Source: Delphinapterus leucas
Lineage: Eukaryota > Chordata > Mammalia > Artiodactyla > Monodontidae
Direction of reading: 5' to 3'
Length of the DNA: 64,000 nucleotides
Assembly: GCF_002288925.2 (NCBI RefSeq)
Contig: NW_022098076.1
Span: 87,986,964 to 88,050,963, forward strand
Position 1 is the first letter of the stretch, and each line of letters starts with the position of its first letter. The position numbers and the translations under genes are program-made. The notes beneath the pieces are model-generated. The model saw only the letters and a list, made by a program, of their open reading frames with translations, ran no database searches and was not told the DNA's origin. Of this stretch, positions 39,080 through 51,113 are shown piece after piece.

Positions 39080-40369
39080 CAGAGTTGTTTTAATTTAGAC
39101 TTTTATGTTTCTGGCTTAAGAGCAGATTTTCTTAAAAAAGTGTAGTAGAGGATTGGTTTGAGTGCTTACAGGCTAGTCTAAGGTTTTTCTCAGAAACGAT
39201 GTGTGGGCCCTCTCAAAAATGACATTTGCAAACTAATAGTTGAAGCCTTAAAGTTTTACTGTGTCACACATGGCTGAATTGATTTGAGGCTGGAAGTGTT
39301 TTAATGGGCATTATTATTCATTCATAGAAATAAAAGTCTCAAAACACCCAGAGACATTTGATTTTAAGAAAATATAACTTCTCACTCAACTCTCCATGTA
39401 AACCAGTAAACTGTGGCCCCCATCAAACTAAGAGTATTTTTTATTTTAACTTGAGGAACGTTCTTTCAGTTTCTTATGTTGTCATTATGATGGTTGATGG
39501 AGAACCCAAACTTTCCCACCACCAAGTCTAACATTTCAGCTTCAGTTCAACGGGTATTTATTGAGTACTCAGGATATACAGTGCATTTTGCTGGCTTCTA
39601 TGGGGGATACAAAGAGGAACAAGAAGCAGACAGCTCCCTCTTTACCTTATGAATCAAGTTCAGGATCCTCACCAATTTAGAGCCCATTACCATGGTATCA
39701 GGATTAATTTCACTTCCTTGTCTCTTCCTGTCAGCATGCATGCATTCATTCATTTAACAAACATTTGTGAGTTGCAACCTCTGTTCATAGCACTGTAACA
39801 CAAAGCCCTCCAAGAGCGTGCTTTCCAGGGTACATCGGTGTTTCTCTTTTCCTCTGGCACTCTTGTGTAATTACAGTTTCTTTTACATAGTGAAACATTA
39901 TTTCTTTATCTCCTGAGACCTCAGCATTTATGTTCCCCACACTGTATGTGCCTATTCTTGAGATGTTTAGTGAGAAGAGTGAATCTTCTGGTGAAGCACC
40001 CTTCCTGGGACTGTGCTCTAAGTGCTCTTTTCCCTCCACCTGAGTGGCACCCACCTTTCCCTGTCCCCTTTTCTTGGTGTACCAGTGAGTATATAGTTTT
40101 ACCAGATTCATCATTTTAAAGCTGTTAGCTGTATTAAGCAATAGGAGTCTGTAAGATTGTTGAATATCCTTATAAGCATTATTATGTATCTGATTATTTT
40201 TTGATTGGAGGAGATTTTATACAGTGTTAATTTTTTCCACTTATAATAGTAATACTAATCATAGTGCGAATTTGAAAAATATGGACAAGTATAAAGGAAA
40301 AATATTAATCCATAATTCTACTACCCATCAACCAATTCTATTAACAATCTTTTTTTACTTTCCTTGATT

Positions 40370-40795
40370 CAGAAATCACATTTAAAATTTTTAAAAATTT
40401 AATAAACAGTAAAATTGACCTTTATTTGTTGTACAGTTCTTTGAATGTTGACACATGTAGGTTCACGTAGCCACCACCACAATCAAGATACAGAAAAGCT
40501 CCATTCCCTCAGAACAAGCACCCCTTTTTAATCCCACCTTCCCCAAGCCCTGAAAATCACTTATGTCTCTGTTATATAATTTTGTCTTTTTGAGAATGTC
40601 ATATAAATGGAATCATAGACTATATAAGCTTGTGAGAGTGGCTTCCTTGACATAATACCTTTGAGATTCATCCAAGTTGTTGCATGTATAGTAGTTTGTT
40701 CCTTTTTGTTGCTCAGTGGTATTCCATGGTGTAGATGTACCATAGTTTAGTTATCCATTTATCCACTTACCATTTAAGAGTCTTTTTTAAAAAAA
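40370..40795 (-). mobile_element. Old L1 3'-end fragment, antisense
   Basis: On plus it reads 'ccaccaccacaatcaagatac', 'tcatataaatggaatcatag' and 'gtggtattccatggtgtag', the antisense L1M 3' UTR and ORF2 end. A broken ORF2 tail lies at 40561-40743 on minus. Confidence 0.8.
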
Positions 40796-40949
40796 CATCT
40801 TGACATTTCTGAAATCCTGAAGTACTTTAAAATCAATGTATATATTTAACGTGCTCGGGGTTTTTGTTTCCCCAAAAAGCTATTATTGAATTGATAGTGT
40901 GTCCTAGAATTAATACTGTCTTAGAATCAAGGTATTATGGTGGTGAGAT

Positions 40950-41450
40950 GATCAGTGTGGAGGATCAGAGAGGGCTGGTGAAGGGTTATCAGGAATAAGG
41001 GAACTGAACAGTAAGGGGACAGGTAAAGGAAGGCCTCGAGAGGTTTGCAGCCCGGCGCCCAGAGCTGCTTGGCAGCCTGTGAGGGCTTTGGGGAAGTTTT
41101 GAGCAGAAGAGCAACATAGGAAATAAGACTTTAAGAACAAAGCCAACTAATTGTGGTGACTTCCAGGATGTCCACCATCATGAGTGTTGATGAGGCGGGA
41201 GGGGACCGGGGAATGGCAGCAGTGGGGCTGATAGTACTGGAGGGAGTGGAGGAAGAACTTGAGGAGAGTGCAGTGGGGGCAGGGAGTGCTGACTAGAGAG
41301 CCTGTGTGTGGGGAAGGGAGGGTGGTTCCTGCTAAACACCCTGACTTCCAGGCCAGTGCCCCAGAAGACGGGGCAGGAGGTGTGGAGAACTTAGGACCGA
41401 CTGCCCAAATCTTAGTTATTTATATGGTGTGAATGGGTAGGTTGGGTGGG
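40950..41450 (+). repeat. Old dispersed repeat, unnamed family, copy D
   Basis: It contains 'gtgagggctttggggaagtt', 'ttgagcagaagagcaacat' and 'aataagactttaagaac', aligning with the 35.3-35.5 and 48.6-48.8 kb copies. Confidence 0.55.
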
Positions 41451-42180
41451 TCATGTTATTTGGGAAATTCTAAAGCAAAATGAGAACGTCCAGGGGCTTC
41501 ACAGATTAAGAATGAGGTGTGCCTAGGGATACTGTGTGGAGATAAAGAGGCATAGGGTGTACTCAATTATGTGAGCCTGGATGAAGTATATGATTATTTC
41601 ATGGAAATAAACTGTGATTAGGGCCATTTCCAAGTAGAATGGCATCATGGCTGATTGTATGGGCCCAAAGTTTTCTGCACAACCTATTCTTGAGTCCCAT
41701 CTCCCTGTGTCACAAGCTAGACGGTTTATTCTTTGGCACACCCCACTTTTGCAAGATAGGAGAAGGAGTAGTAAATCATCCTCATATGATCCTTGAAGGA
41801 CAGGTTCCCATCAGCCACTGAGGAAGAGGGAGGCAAAAGAAAGAACTGACTGTTGGAGAGTAATTTGCCAAAGGGACTTGCCCCTCTTGTCAGGTAACTT
41901 CTTGGGAAGCCCCATTCATGGAAGCCGCCTCACTTCCACCCGCTCACACCTGTTCTAACTCAGGATCAAGGAGAAGTAGGGGCCAGTCAGCAGAGAGAAA
42001 GAGAAAGACACTCAGAGACAGTACGGAGCCTTGTTATCTTCCCCCAGTTTGCATTTTATTAAAGATCCCCTGTTAGACAAGAGAGAAGTTACTCCCCACT
42101 TTGTCTACCGTTTATACATTTGCAAAAGAGCCGTTCTTTAAAGCTGTACTACAGTGGGGTAAAGTTTCTGTTATTTGTGG

Positions 42181-42211
42181 CCTTGCTAATTATGTCTTCA
42201 ATCTTCCCTAG
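42181..42211 (+). other. 3' splice site of the DIS3L2 exon
   Basis: A branch-point-like CTAAT (likely branch A near 42189) lies about 22 bases before the AG at 42210-42211. A moderate pyrimidine run, tcttcaatcttccctag, leads into the exon. The site sets the exon start so that the split Arg codon is completed in frame. Confidence 0.88.
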
Positions 42212-42291
42212 AAAAGACTGTGTCTTCACCATCGACCCATCAACTGCCCGAGACCTCGATGACGCCCTCTCCTGCAAGCCCGTCGCTGACG
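42212..42291 (+). CDS. DIS3L2: DIS3L2 internal coding exon (RNB catalytic motif)
   Basis: This exon encodes 26 complete codons with a split codon at each end: the last base of an Arg codon at the start and the first base of a Gly codon at the end. The peptide contains [15 protein letters not shown] followed by SCKP and ADG. The spaced aspartates of [11 protein letters not shown] are the Mg2+-binding, catalytic motif of RNB-family (RNase II/R) exoribonucleases. The flanking residues match DIS3L2 better than DIS3 or DIS3L1 as I remember them. In human DIS3L2 the catalytic Asp391 commonly mutated to Asn lies in this motif. DIS3L2 is a cytoplasmic 3'-5' exonuclease that degrades oligouridylated RNAs such as uridylated pre-let-7; its loss causes Perlman syndrome in humans. 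The reading frame is intact, with no stop or frameshift. A Val follows KP where I recall Leu in human, a conservative change. Neighbouring exons are not visible here, as expected of a gene with very large introns. Exon number is not assigned. Confidence 0.95.
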
Positions 42292-42297
42292 GTAGGA
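42289..42297 (+). other. 5' splice site of the DIS3L2 exon
   Basis: The junction is ACG|GTAGGA. It has the invariant GT, A at +3 and G at +5, but lacks the usual A at -2. Splicing here leaves the first base of a Gly codon, which fits the DIS3L2 reading ...ADG followed by the next exon. Reading through would give RMESSLPL and a stop, so the coding part ends here. Confidence 0.88.
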
Positions 42298-45200
42298 TGG
42301 AATCTTCTCTCCCCCTCTAGGTGGCAGGCAGCGGGCACCCCTGTGTGGCCACCCTGGCTGCCGGGTACTCCCTGAACTTGCCGTAGGCCCCTGAGCCTAC
42401 ACAGCATGCGACCTAGAGATTGTGCTCCTGACCGACTTCAGTGAGCGTGAGAATAAGAAACGTCCTCTTGCTAGGACCCTTCTCGGGCCTCAGGAGGGAC
42501 AGCAGTGAGGGCAGAAGAACTAATTTCAGGCCCGGCCCTGCAGGAGGCTCCAGTGAGGGCATAATGTGTTAAAGAAGGCCCCTAAGCTCTGCTTCGGAGA
42601 AGCACAGAGTTTTTTTTACCTGAATTGAACGACACACTGGGGTGATTCAAGGGGTGCTGTCCAAAGACGTGCTCAGCAGAGGCGGCAGGAACACCTCCCC
42701 TGAGGAAGCCCCTCACGGCCTGAGCTGGAGAAGCTTGCTCTGCCCCGCGTAGGTCTTCATCTGTCCAGCAAATTGCAGAAGGCAGCTGTTAGAGGCTCCT
42801 GAAACATTCTTTGGGGATGGAGCCAGGAAGTAAAAAGTGGGATTTGATGCTACTGGTCTTTGAAAACTATCATAGCAGGAGGGGGAAATGTGTGAGGTGT
42901 GAGAAGAGCAAACCCTAGCCATGCCCTTCCTAATGCCCCTCCAGATGAGCCACTTAGAGTCTGGAGCTGCTTCCTGCCCCTCACCGGGGTGGGGTCTGGT
43001 GACTGCTGTGGCTTTAGTTATTCTCCGATATGGCTTTGGCACTAACGTGGCCTTTGATGGCTTGCCCATGACGGTATGCAATCTTGCGGCTTCAGTCTCC
43101 TGCACAGTGTTGGTGGCCCAGTGGCCTGGTCTTGGCAAACACTGCACAGATGTTCACATATTCCATTAATGCAAAACTTCATGGGCTCAGCGTGTTGTCT
43201 CTTCTCCATAAAAGACAGTGAGGCTCAGTAGATACAAAGCTGAGAGACAGAAAACATCACTGCCCAGAAATGCTTTCATCTTCTTTTAGTGAGTCTTCCT
43301 TGAAACTGTGGGCAATTGTGCTCAGTGTTTTCAACTAAAGAAAATTGAAAGGAAGATAAAGCATAAAGAGAGAAAAGTTCCCACGGAAATTTCAGAGGAA
43401 TTATATATTTTTTAAATCTAAACTTTAAGCAGCCTACTTAAAAAAGCAAATACTACGTTGGTTTCTTATATCCTGAGCAATCTTTGCTGCATGGAGAGGC
43501 TTGGGCATATCACTCTCACATCCACTTCTCTGAGTCCCAGTTGAAAAGTGCCCCCCCACCCCCGGCAGAAAGCCAGGTGACACTGGACCTCACTTCCTGT
43601 ATTTCCTTTCTCTCCAGCTTCATAGCCCTGCTCTGTTTGTAGCCTAATGCTTGGAAACAGTTGCTACATTTATTTTGGCACGTCTATAGTCGTTAATGGT
43701 GGAAGGGTAGGCCTAATCCCTGTTACCCCATCTCAGCCAGCTCACATGATATCCCCCTTGCAGGGGCACCAGGGAACAGGCACGTGTCTTGCCCACTCAC
43801 CCCGCACGCTACGTGTCGTGTGTAGGGTACCAGGTTACCAGCAGAGGCTTCGTGTAGGGAAAAGGTGGAGCAGGAAGGATTGACTGGGGACAAGTTGTAC
43901 ATGTTTATAGATTTCCAACCGAAGAATATGCTTTGTCAGACAGTCGAAAACCAATTGTTTTCAACGTGCTGTTCAGGGAGAGCATTCATAATGAGGGAAA
44001 CCATTTAGCAGTGCAAGATGAAGGAAAAGGAGAGGAAGTAGAGGCAGAGAAATGAGTCAGAGAAACATTATAATTGTTTAGAGATGTAGGTAGAAGAAAC
44101 TGAACTGGAGGTGGTGGCATTATTATTAATGGGGGTGGGGAGGACAGCTGTGAAGAAGGAGTAATGACAGAAAAGAATCAGTGGAAATGGATTTGGAGTT
44201 GAGGGAGGGGAATCCAAGACGGGGCAAAAGTTTCAACCTGGATGGCGAGGAGATGGAATCGACAAGTTAGAAATGGGGAAATCAGGAGGAGCAGCTGGTT
44301 TCGGAGAGAGCATGTCTGCATGGAGCTGTCTGTCTGATGATATGTGTTTATATAAGCTGCTGCAGGTGCTCTGCAGAGGAGGCTAAATGCGTGCAGTCCA
44401 TCTAATCATATACAGAGAGCCATGAAGAAGAGTAGATAACTCAGCAAAATGCAAACAGTGATTTTATTAGGATGACGGGTTCATAAGGGATTTTTCTCTT
44501 TTCCCTAGTTTCCAAATTTTTATAATGTGATAATAATAGGTTCATAATGAAAAAATTTTGTAATAAAAAAAATTATGAGGTGCCAGAAATCACAGGCTGC
44601 CCAGTAGCCGCTGCACCAGGTGATCAGATACCTCCCGTCTGCTTAGTTATTCTTGCATTCCGGGGGAGTAATTAACATCTGGTCATTTGGCAGAGCAGTC
44701 GGGGAAGAGTCTGAAAAGGCCTGAGTTGGGCAGTCAAGCGTTTTTATGGTGGCACTTCTACAGTTGGCCTTTGTGACAGCTGTTTCCGCCAAGGCCATTT
44801 ATCCAGGGAGATGAAAAGTGAAAGTCAGTTCCAGCTTGGATTGGGGTGAGGCTGGCTGAGTTCAGGCTCTGGTAGTTACCAGTTCATGTCAGTTCTTGCT
44901 TAGAGGAAAAAAAGTTTAATGTTTCAAAAAGCAAATAATGTTTTCTGGGCATATTTACGTCATCTGTAACCATTTTTATTTAAAGAAAATATAAAGGTTA
45001 AACTTTCCTTTGGTCCCATTGAAATCATCTGAATGACTCTTCTGTGAAGATAAAACGCACAGACAGAAGTAACTTATTTAGTCCTTACTCTCTCTTTCTG
45101 TAGAGTTCAGATGAACCCCCAGGACTTGTTACCAGTATCTCCTATAGGTGCGAGATTTAGACATTCCGGTCTGCAGGTGAATTCTGCAGAAACACAGTGA

Positions 45201-46289
45201 CACCTGCTCCCCAGTAGGTCATGTTTAGGTTGGAAGGCTGAGGAGGGGCTGCCCTCTACCCTTGAGGAATCTCAGCTTTGGAAGAGATTCTACCAGTCAT
45301 CTAGCCCGGTAATTTTTCACCTCTTACAGCCTATAAACACACTTGAGGGCAACATTCCCATGAGCATTAACCAGCCCGCTAACTTTAACATGGAGTCTTT
45401 CACTTTAGCTCAAGAAGGTATTTAATAATGTAAGTGAGTAAGACTGGTTATAATGATAACCCAGAACCTAAAGACAGTAACTCACACACTCCAGTGTTTG
45501 ATTACTGTAACAGACCTTTGCAACACACCGCACAGTTGACCTCACCGCTCAAGTGTGGGAGTGCCACAGTTGTCACATCACCCTCCGGTTTTCAGATTAC
45601 CTCTACAGCATCTACTTACTGAATATCCAGGTTGCACTTTAACTCTCTACCTTACAGGCAGCCCATTTGGCCTTAAGATTGCGTGACTATCAGGAGATCC
45701 TTCCCTGTAATGACCTGAAATACCACTGTCTTCCTGTAATTTTCCACTCATTGGTCCCATGCATGCCCCTTGGGAGCCTATAGAATAAGTCTCGTCTCTC
45801 ATGTGACAACTCCTCAGATACTAGATAATGGCTGTCATGTATATCTGAATTACAGCTTCCCAGTTAAGCATCCTGTATATTTTTCTATGTCCTGTAGCGT
45901 ATTAAATTTGAGCCCATTTCCCATGTCACGGTGTTACTTCTGCCTTTATGAGCTCTGAGGTAAATGGCTGCCCGTATCCAGACTTCTCCTCCCTGGCTGC
46001 CAGGCCACAGTGACTCTCTCCCAGCCACTTCCAGCCACCTGTTCTGTTCAATTAAACCTGCATTATTGCTTTGTTCTAGTCTCTGAGAGAGGAAATTATC
46101 AGTCAGACAAGTCAGGACCTTTATTCAGCTTTTAGTTGATTCAGGCTCCCAACAGATCCTACAGGAAATTGATGTTCCCTGCTTCTCTGGCGTCTTGTTT
46201 CTCTAATGTTTTGTTCTGTAATGAGTGCTCTGCCATTGAACATGGCAGGGTTATCCTAGCCAGACCTTAGAAATGAAGGATTGGAGAAA
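42298..46289. other. Mostly unique intron downstream of the exon
   Basis: No further DIS3L2 exon is seen. The part 44100-44350 shares blocks with the unnamed old repeat ('ggaaatcaggaggagcagctgg'-type sequence) but is too short to delimit. Frames of 82 to 144 codons at 42713-43169 show no recognisable protein. Confidence 0.55.
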
Positions 46290-46410
46290 GGGGGAGTGGG
46301 GACTGACTGCTAATGGGTTTGGCGTTTCTTTGGGGGGGTGATGAAAATGTTCTGAAATTACTAGCTCAGAGTTATACTCTGAGTATACTGAAAACCACTG
46401 GGGGGAAATG
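46290..46410 (+). repeat. L1 3' UTR fragment
   Basis: It has 'actgctaatgggtttggcg' followed by 'ggtgatgaaaatgttctg', as in the L1 3' ends near 21250 and 60900. Confidence 0.65.
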
Positions 46411-47583
46411 AGTGAATGGATGAATGAATTAAGAATAAATAAACAAATCCATTCATCCTTGAGGCTTTTTGGAAATTGGAATTTACACCTTAACGATAAC
46501 TTAGCAGAAGTCTTGATGGATTGCCTGGGCTGGATACCCAGAGTCGTATCCCTCTTACCCATCTCTCCTCCTTGCCGCCTTCACCTCTGAACCACGAAAA
46601 TCCCACCCAAGGAGCGCACCCCTGTGCTCAGCTACCTGCTCGTCTTTCCCACCCCCACAGAGGGCAGCCATCTGACTCAAAGTAAGAGGGATGTGTCCTA
46701 CTGTCCAGGTATGAGAAAGTGCTGAGGTCATCCAGCCTGAGGGACCTCGGGAATGCACACTACCTGCCCTGCTGTAGGGGGCGCCAGACTTCCTGCTGGT
46801 TTGCCTCTTGTCTGGCTTTCCCTTTCCCTTCCCTGAGGAGGATGGACTAGGCAGCTCTGTTCCTGGGAGCCCTTCTCACTTAGGAAATAGGAACAAGAGA
46901 CTAGGAGAAAGTCTGTACGAATTTCACAGAATTCCTACACTCTGGACTTCCCCGTATGGTTGTATGTGTCACCTGCTGAGAGTTCTTGTCACGAGTGATC
47001 TTCTTTGGAGGCAGTGAGGAAGTGGGAGCTGGAAAGACTGTGCTCCCCTGGCTTAGGCTGGAGAGCCTGAGCAATAGGATGGATGGTAGTAATTTTAATG
47101 AGCGAAGAGCAGAGACGAAGGCTCTGGATCTGTTGCTGGGAAGGAAGAGAGCATGGGTGGGCGTCCTGGAGCTTACGAGTACAAGGTTCCAGCAAATCGC
47201 AGCAGCCAGGCCAAACCCTCTTCCTGGGCTCTGTTCTCACCTCTGGGAAGATCTTACCCCACCAGGCATTCACCGCAGCCCCTTTATGTTTCCATTTGGT
47301 TTGGCTTCCTCCTCTCACAAACTTAAGTCTCCATCCTGTAAGACCTTCCTCAGCCCCCTACAGCCTCAGGAGTGTTCACACCTTCCTTTGTCCATCAGGA
47401 CACCTTGAAGAGCAGTCTACTTGCTGCGGCTCCTTTCCTGCTTCCCATTTATTTCTTACTCCCTCTGCTATGTGGCTTCAGAAAGTTCAGTGACACAGGT
47501 TGTCCCTGACTTCAATTCAGCAAACCATATGTGCAGTGTTTGGCTTTTCATCTACTCTTCTTTGGACTTAGGGGGCTCTACTT

Positions 47584-47589
<6 letters not shown>

Positions 47590-47615
<26 letters not shown>

Positions 47616-47807
47616 GCGGTACGCGGGCCTCTCACTGTTGTGGCGCCTCCCGTTGCGGAGCACAGGCTCCGGACGCGCAGGCTCAGCGGCCATGGCTCAC
47701 GGGCCCAGCCGCTCCGCAGCACGTGGGATCTTCCCGGACCGGGGCACGAACCCATGTCCCCTGCATCAGCAGGCGGACTCTCAACCACTGCGCCACCAGG
47801 GAAGCCC
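47590..47807 (-). mobile_element. CHR-2 type SINE, antisense
   Basis: It begins on plus with a T run of about 27 (the poly(A) tail), then the reversed CHR-2 body, ending accagggaagccc. A perfect 14-base target duplication, ctctacttgctctt, lies at 47576-47589 and 47808-47821. The 147-codon frame here is a SINE shadow. Confidence 0.94.
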
Positions 47808-47859
47808 CTCTACTTGCTCTTGGTTGTAGTTTTTGGACTACTTTTCTCTAGTTGCCTTC

Positions 47860-48215
47860 TTTAACTCTTCTTCTCTGCTCCCTCGCTTCATGGGAGTCTC
47901 CAGTCCCCTTGCTTCTGTGCTCTTCAGCCTTTGCGCTCTGTTCCCTTTGCCTGCATTGCTCTTTCCCTGGAGAGCCGTGTGGCTGAGTGGAGATCAGGTG
48001 GGTCGCTCTCTCAGTAAGGCCTTCCCTAGTCACTCTGCCTCTAATTTCTTCCCCTCCCACCCACTCTCCACCATCCTTGCTTTACTTTTTTCCTCATCAC
48101 TCATCACCCACTGACGTGCTATTGACTATCTTGTTTCTTATCTATCCTCCCACCATACATCCCCTGGCAGTGTGAGGCTCAGAGCAGGCGCTCAGTGAGT
48201 CTCTGGTGGTATTCA
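47860..48215 (+). repeat. L2 LINE 3' end
   Basis: It has 'ctgttccctttgcctgcatt', 'gtaaggccttccctagtcac', 'cttttttcctcatcactcat' and the terminal 'gagcaggcgctcagtgagt', the L2 3' end in sense orientation. Confidence 0.8.
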
Positions 48216-48249
48216 CAGGCTGCCGAGAGGAGAGGGGGTTCCCAGGCAG

Positions 48250-48860
48250 AGGGAAGAGTGTGTGCAAAGTCCCAGGACGCCAGATACATGGTATTTTGGA
48301 GGGAACCACACAGAACTTGAAATATCTGGACCGTGAGGTTCAAGTGGGGTGGTAGTCGTAGGTAAAGCAGGGAGGAGATCATGAATTCTTTTGTAGGCCC
48401 TGCTAGAAAGTTTAGACATCATGGAGAGTGGGTGTGGGGGGACGGACTGCAGTATTTAAACCTCAGGTTGAAGAGGAAGTGGGGAGGAAGAGCGTTTTAA
48501 GCTAAGGGAACAGAGTGTGTGTGGGCCCTGTGGTACAAAGACTTCGGCACCAAAAGGAACCGGAAGTCAACGTGACTGCACCGTGAGGGGGTGGGAGGAG
48601 CCTGTGCCATAAGACCGGAAAGGGGCACGCAGGCTCCCTTTCGGAGTGGGAATCTTATCTTGAGTGTAATGGGAAGCAAAGAGCTTTAAGCAGGAGAGTG
48701 TCAGGATCCAACTTACAGGTGGGAGAGATCTGTGTGGCGGCAGTGAGGAGTCTGGACTGAGCGCGGTGTTAAGATGGTCTGAGTTCTGAGAGGCAGCAAG
48801 TGCCCCAACCAAGGCAGAGGCCGAGGAGCCAGAACTGGAGGGAGGCAAGAGCCAGGACAG
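48250..48860 (+). repeat. Old dispersed repeat, unnamed family, copy E
   Basis: It includes 'gagtgtgtgcaaagtccc', 'gagatcatgaattcttttg', 'gctttaagcaggagagtgtc' and 'ggcggcagtgaggagtctgg'. Two passages of the motif (near 48375 and 48680) suggest two fused copies or one interrupted copy. Confidence 0.6.
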
Positions 48861-48894
48861 GAAATCAGGGCAGGACTTGGGGTCCGGGCCGCTG

Positions 48895-48988
48895 CGGGAG
48901 CCTCTTAACTGCTCTCTCGTGTCGGCCTTTTCTTCCCACGGATCGAAGCCAAGGCAGTCCTTGTAAAATGTAGATCTGATGAGGGCAT

Positions 48989-49023
<35 letters not shown>

Positions 49024-49560
49024 CTCCAGTCCCTCCAAGACTTCTCGTCCTGCTGAGGATAAACACCCAAGTCCTTCCTGGGATGTACTGCTGGCTCGTT
49101 TGTTTGTTTGCTTTTTCTAATCTTCCTACTGCAGTCTCTAACTGCCTCTCCAACCTTGTTCCCCACAGTCCCTGTCTCACCTGCCCTCCTCCAGCCAACA
49201 TGGCCATGGTGTTGTCCTCCAGACATGCCAGGCAGCTCCTGTCTCAGCACTTTTGTACTTTCTCTTCCCTCTGTCCGGATCCCCCTTCTCCCAGATCCCT
49301 CACTACTCTAAGTTCTACTCAGATGTCACCTCAAGGAGGCTCTTCCTGACCACCCTGTTGCCACAGTCTTCTCCCCACCCCACCACCCCCTGCTTCTTGA
49401 TTCCCTTTAAGGTACCCTTGTGGGTCTGTCCTCCTGGATGGTAAGCTTTACGAGAGAAGGGATGTCCTCTTGTTCACTGTTGAACCCTCAGTGCCCAGCA
49501 CACTGTGTGTTACATAGTTGACACACCTGGAAATGTTGGTTGAATGAGTGAATAAGTTTG
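48895..49560 (+). repeat. L2 LINE, with a poly-C expansion
   Basis: It has an L2 order of motifs: 'tgtagatctgatgagg', 'aacacccaagtccttcctg', 'cagatgtcacctcaaggagg', 'cttcctgaccaccctgttg', and the end 'cagtgcccagcacactgtg' with 'tgttggttgaatgagtgaat'. The C tract at 48990-49022 sits inside it. Confidence 0.82.
48990..49022. repeat. Poly-C tract of 33 bases
   Basis: An uninterrupted run of C on plus (G on minus). Long G/C homopolymers are rare in mammals and hard to sequence, so the exact length is uncertain. It creates the glycine-rich frame on the minus strand (48567-49250), which is not a gene. Confidence 0.95.
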
Positions 49561-49564
49561 TAAA

Positions 49565-50350
49565 CTTTTGATATTGGCAGCAGGAGAAGAATCTAGAATC
49601 TCATCTAAGTTTCTGGCTTGGGCAGTAGGCAGAACATAATGGCATTCAATAGGAAATATTGAGGAGAGCTGGTTTTGGGGGGAAGGTGGTACGTTCAGAG
49701 ATAAGCACATGTTGGGTTTGCAGTCCCTGAGAATCATCCAGGTAGAAATACGAAAGGGACAAGTCAAAGGAGTTAGGGCTGGAAGTGGAGATTTGGGAGT
49801 CATCAGTACATGGGCCTGGGAGAGGTGGCCCAGGAGAAGTCACAGACTGAGAAGAGGACCCCGCTGGGCCCCTGGGAAGATGTGGAAAATAACCGAGAGG
49901 TGAGGCCAGGGAGCCTGGAGGCGAAGGAGAGAGAGGGGAGAGGGGGCAGGCAGAGCAGGCTAAATGCAGAAAAGCCACAAAGGCTGTAGGAGAGTCAGGT
50001 AAGAGAGAACTGGGAAGTCTTTGGGTTTGGCAACCAGGAGATCATTGACGACCTTGAGAGACTAGTGTCAGTGGCTTTGAGGAGGGGAAGCCAGACTGCA
50101 GGTGGTGGAGAAGGGAGTGGAAAACAGGAATGGAGGTGGCTTTCCATAAGAAGCTTGGCTATGAAACCTATGAGTGGCAGGGAGGACAGGACAGCTTGGA
50201 GAAGGAGAAGTTGAAAATATAGGAGTGAGAGGAGCTGACGATTTTGCAAGGCCTTGAAGAAGAAGGTGGGAGTGAATTCAGAGTATAAGTGGAAAGTGAG
50301 GCCAAGACATGGAGGGTAAACACCTCTTCCCTTGAGGCAGAGAAGCAAGA
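49565..50350 (+). repeat. Old dispersed repeat, unnamed family, copy F
   Basis: It has 'gatttgggagtcatcagtac', 'gcaaccaggagatcattgac' and 'gaccttgagagactagtgtc', a later part of the same family's block order. It directly follows an L2 end. Confidence 0.6.
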
Positions 50351-50785
50351 CGTAGGGAATGGGCCGCTGCCGAGTATTAACCCTGGATAATAGCTACTTC
50401 AACTGTGAGAGGAAGCGGCCCTCCTGCTGAGGGCAGTTGGGGAAGGGGCTGTGTATGGGGAGCAGGGGATAGTGAAAGGGCTTGGATGGGGGAGCTGACC
50501 AGAAACCGATCATACAAGGCCTTCCCAAACACTGTTCATGTGTGCTGAATTGGAATACTACCAAGCCTGGGTGATTTTCTTTAGCCTTCTAGGTGTGGGA
50601 GCAGAAGTTGCAATGATACAAATTTGGGGGTTTGCTGAGACGGAGAACATGGTGGGCACCAGGACAAGGACGCTGGGACCTTGCTTCCCCTCTCAACCTG
50701 TTTCTTCTCCGTCCTCTACTTTTATAAAGACATCATCGCCTACCACCTAGTCAACCAAAGTTTTTTTTAAAAAAGGGAATCCTGG

Positions 50786-50994
50786 GGCTTCCCTGGTGGC
50801 GCAGTGGTTGAGAGTCTGCCTGCCGATGCAGGGGACACAGGTTCGTGCCTCGGTCCGGGAAGATCCCACATGCCGTGGAGCGGCTGGGCCCTTGAGCTAT
50901 GGCCGCTGAGCCTGCGCGTCTGGAGCCTGTGTTCCGCAACGGGAGAGGCCACAACAGTGAGAGGCCTGCGTACTGCAAAAAAAAAAAAAAAAAC
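50786..50994 (+). mobile_element. CHR-2 type SINE, sense arm of an inverted pair
   Basis: A full-length copy with an A tail. The target duplication gggaatcctgg lies at 50775-50785 and 50995-51005. Only about 120 bases separate it from the antisense copy at 51114. Confidence 0.93.
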
Positions 50995-51113
50995 GGGAAT
51001 CCTGGAATCACATTTGATTCCTCTTCCTCTCAGCACTGTTGTCATGGCCTTGTCAATAATCTCCCCTCCCCTGCTGTGTGCCCTCTACCTTGCTGCCCAG
51101 TTAGTTTTCTTTT

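Larger units (their letters stand above)
1..42211 (+). other. DIS3L2: DIS3L2 intron, 5' of the exon (partial)
   Basis: Everything upstream of the exon is read as one or more introns of DIS3L2 in the same orientation. I looked for the preceding exon, whose peptide should end just before RKDC, and did not find it, so it lies outside the window or escaped me. The content is mostly transposon remnants, listed separately, with AT-rich unique sequence between them. Confidence 0.8.

Noticed and set aside
47421..47864. 147-codon plus-strand frame
   Set aside because: Mostly the antisense CHR-2 SINE, the same peptide pattern as seen at every other CHR-2 copy.
48567..49250. 227-codon minus-strand frame with a glycine run
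   Set aside because: The glycine stretch is the translated poly-C tract, and the flanks are an L2 relic and an old repeat. No domain, splice sites or conservation signal.
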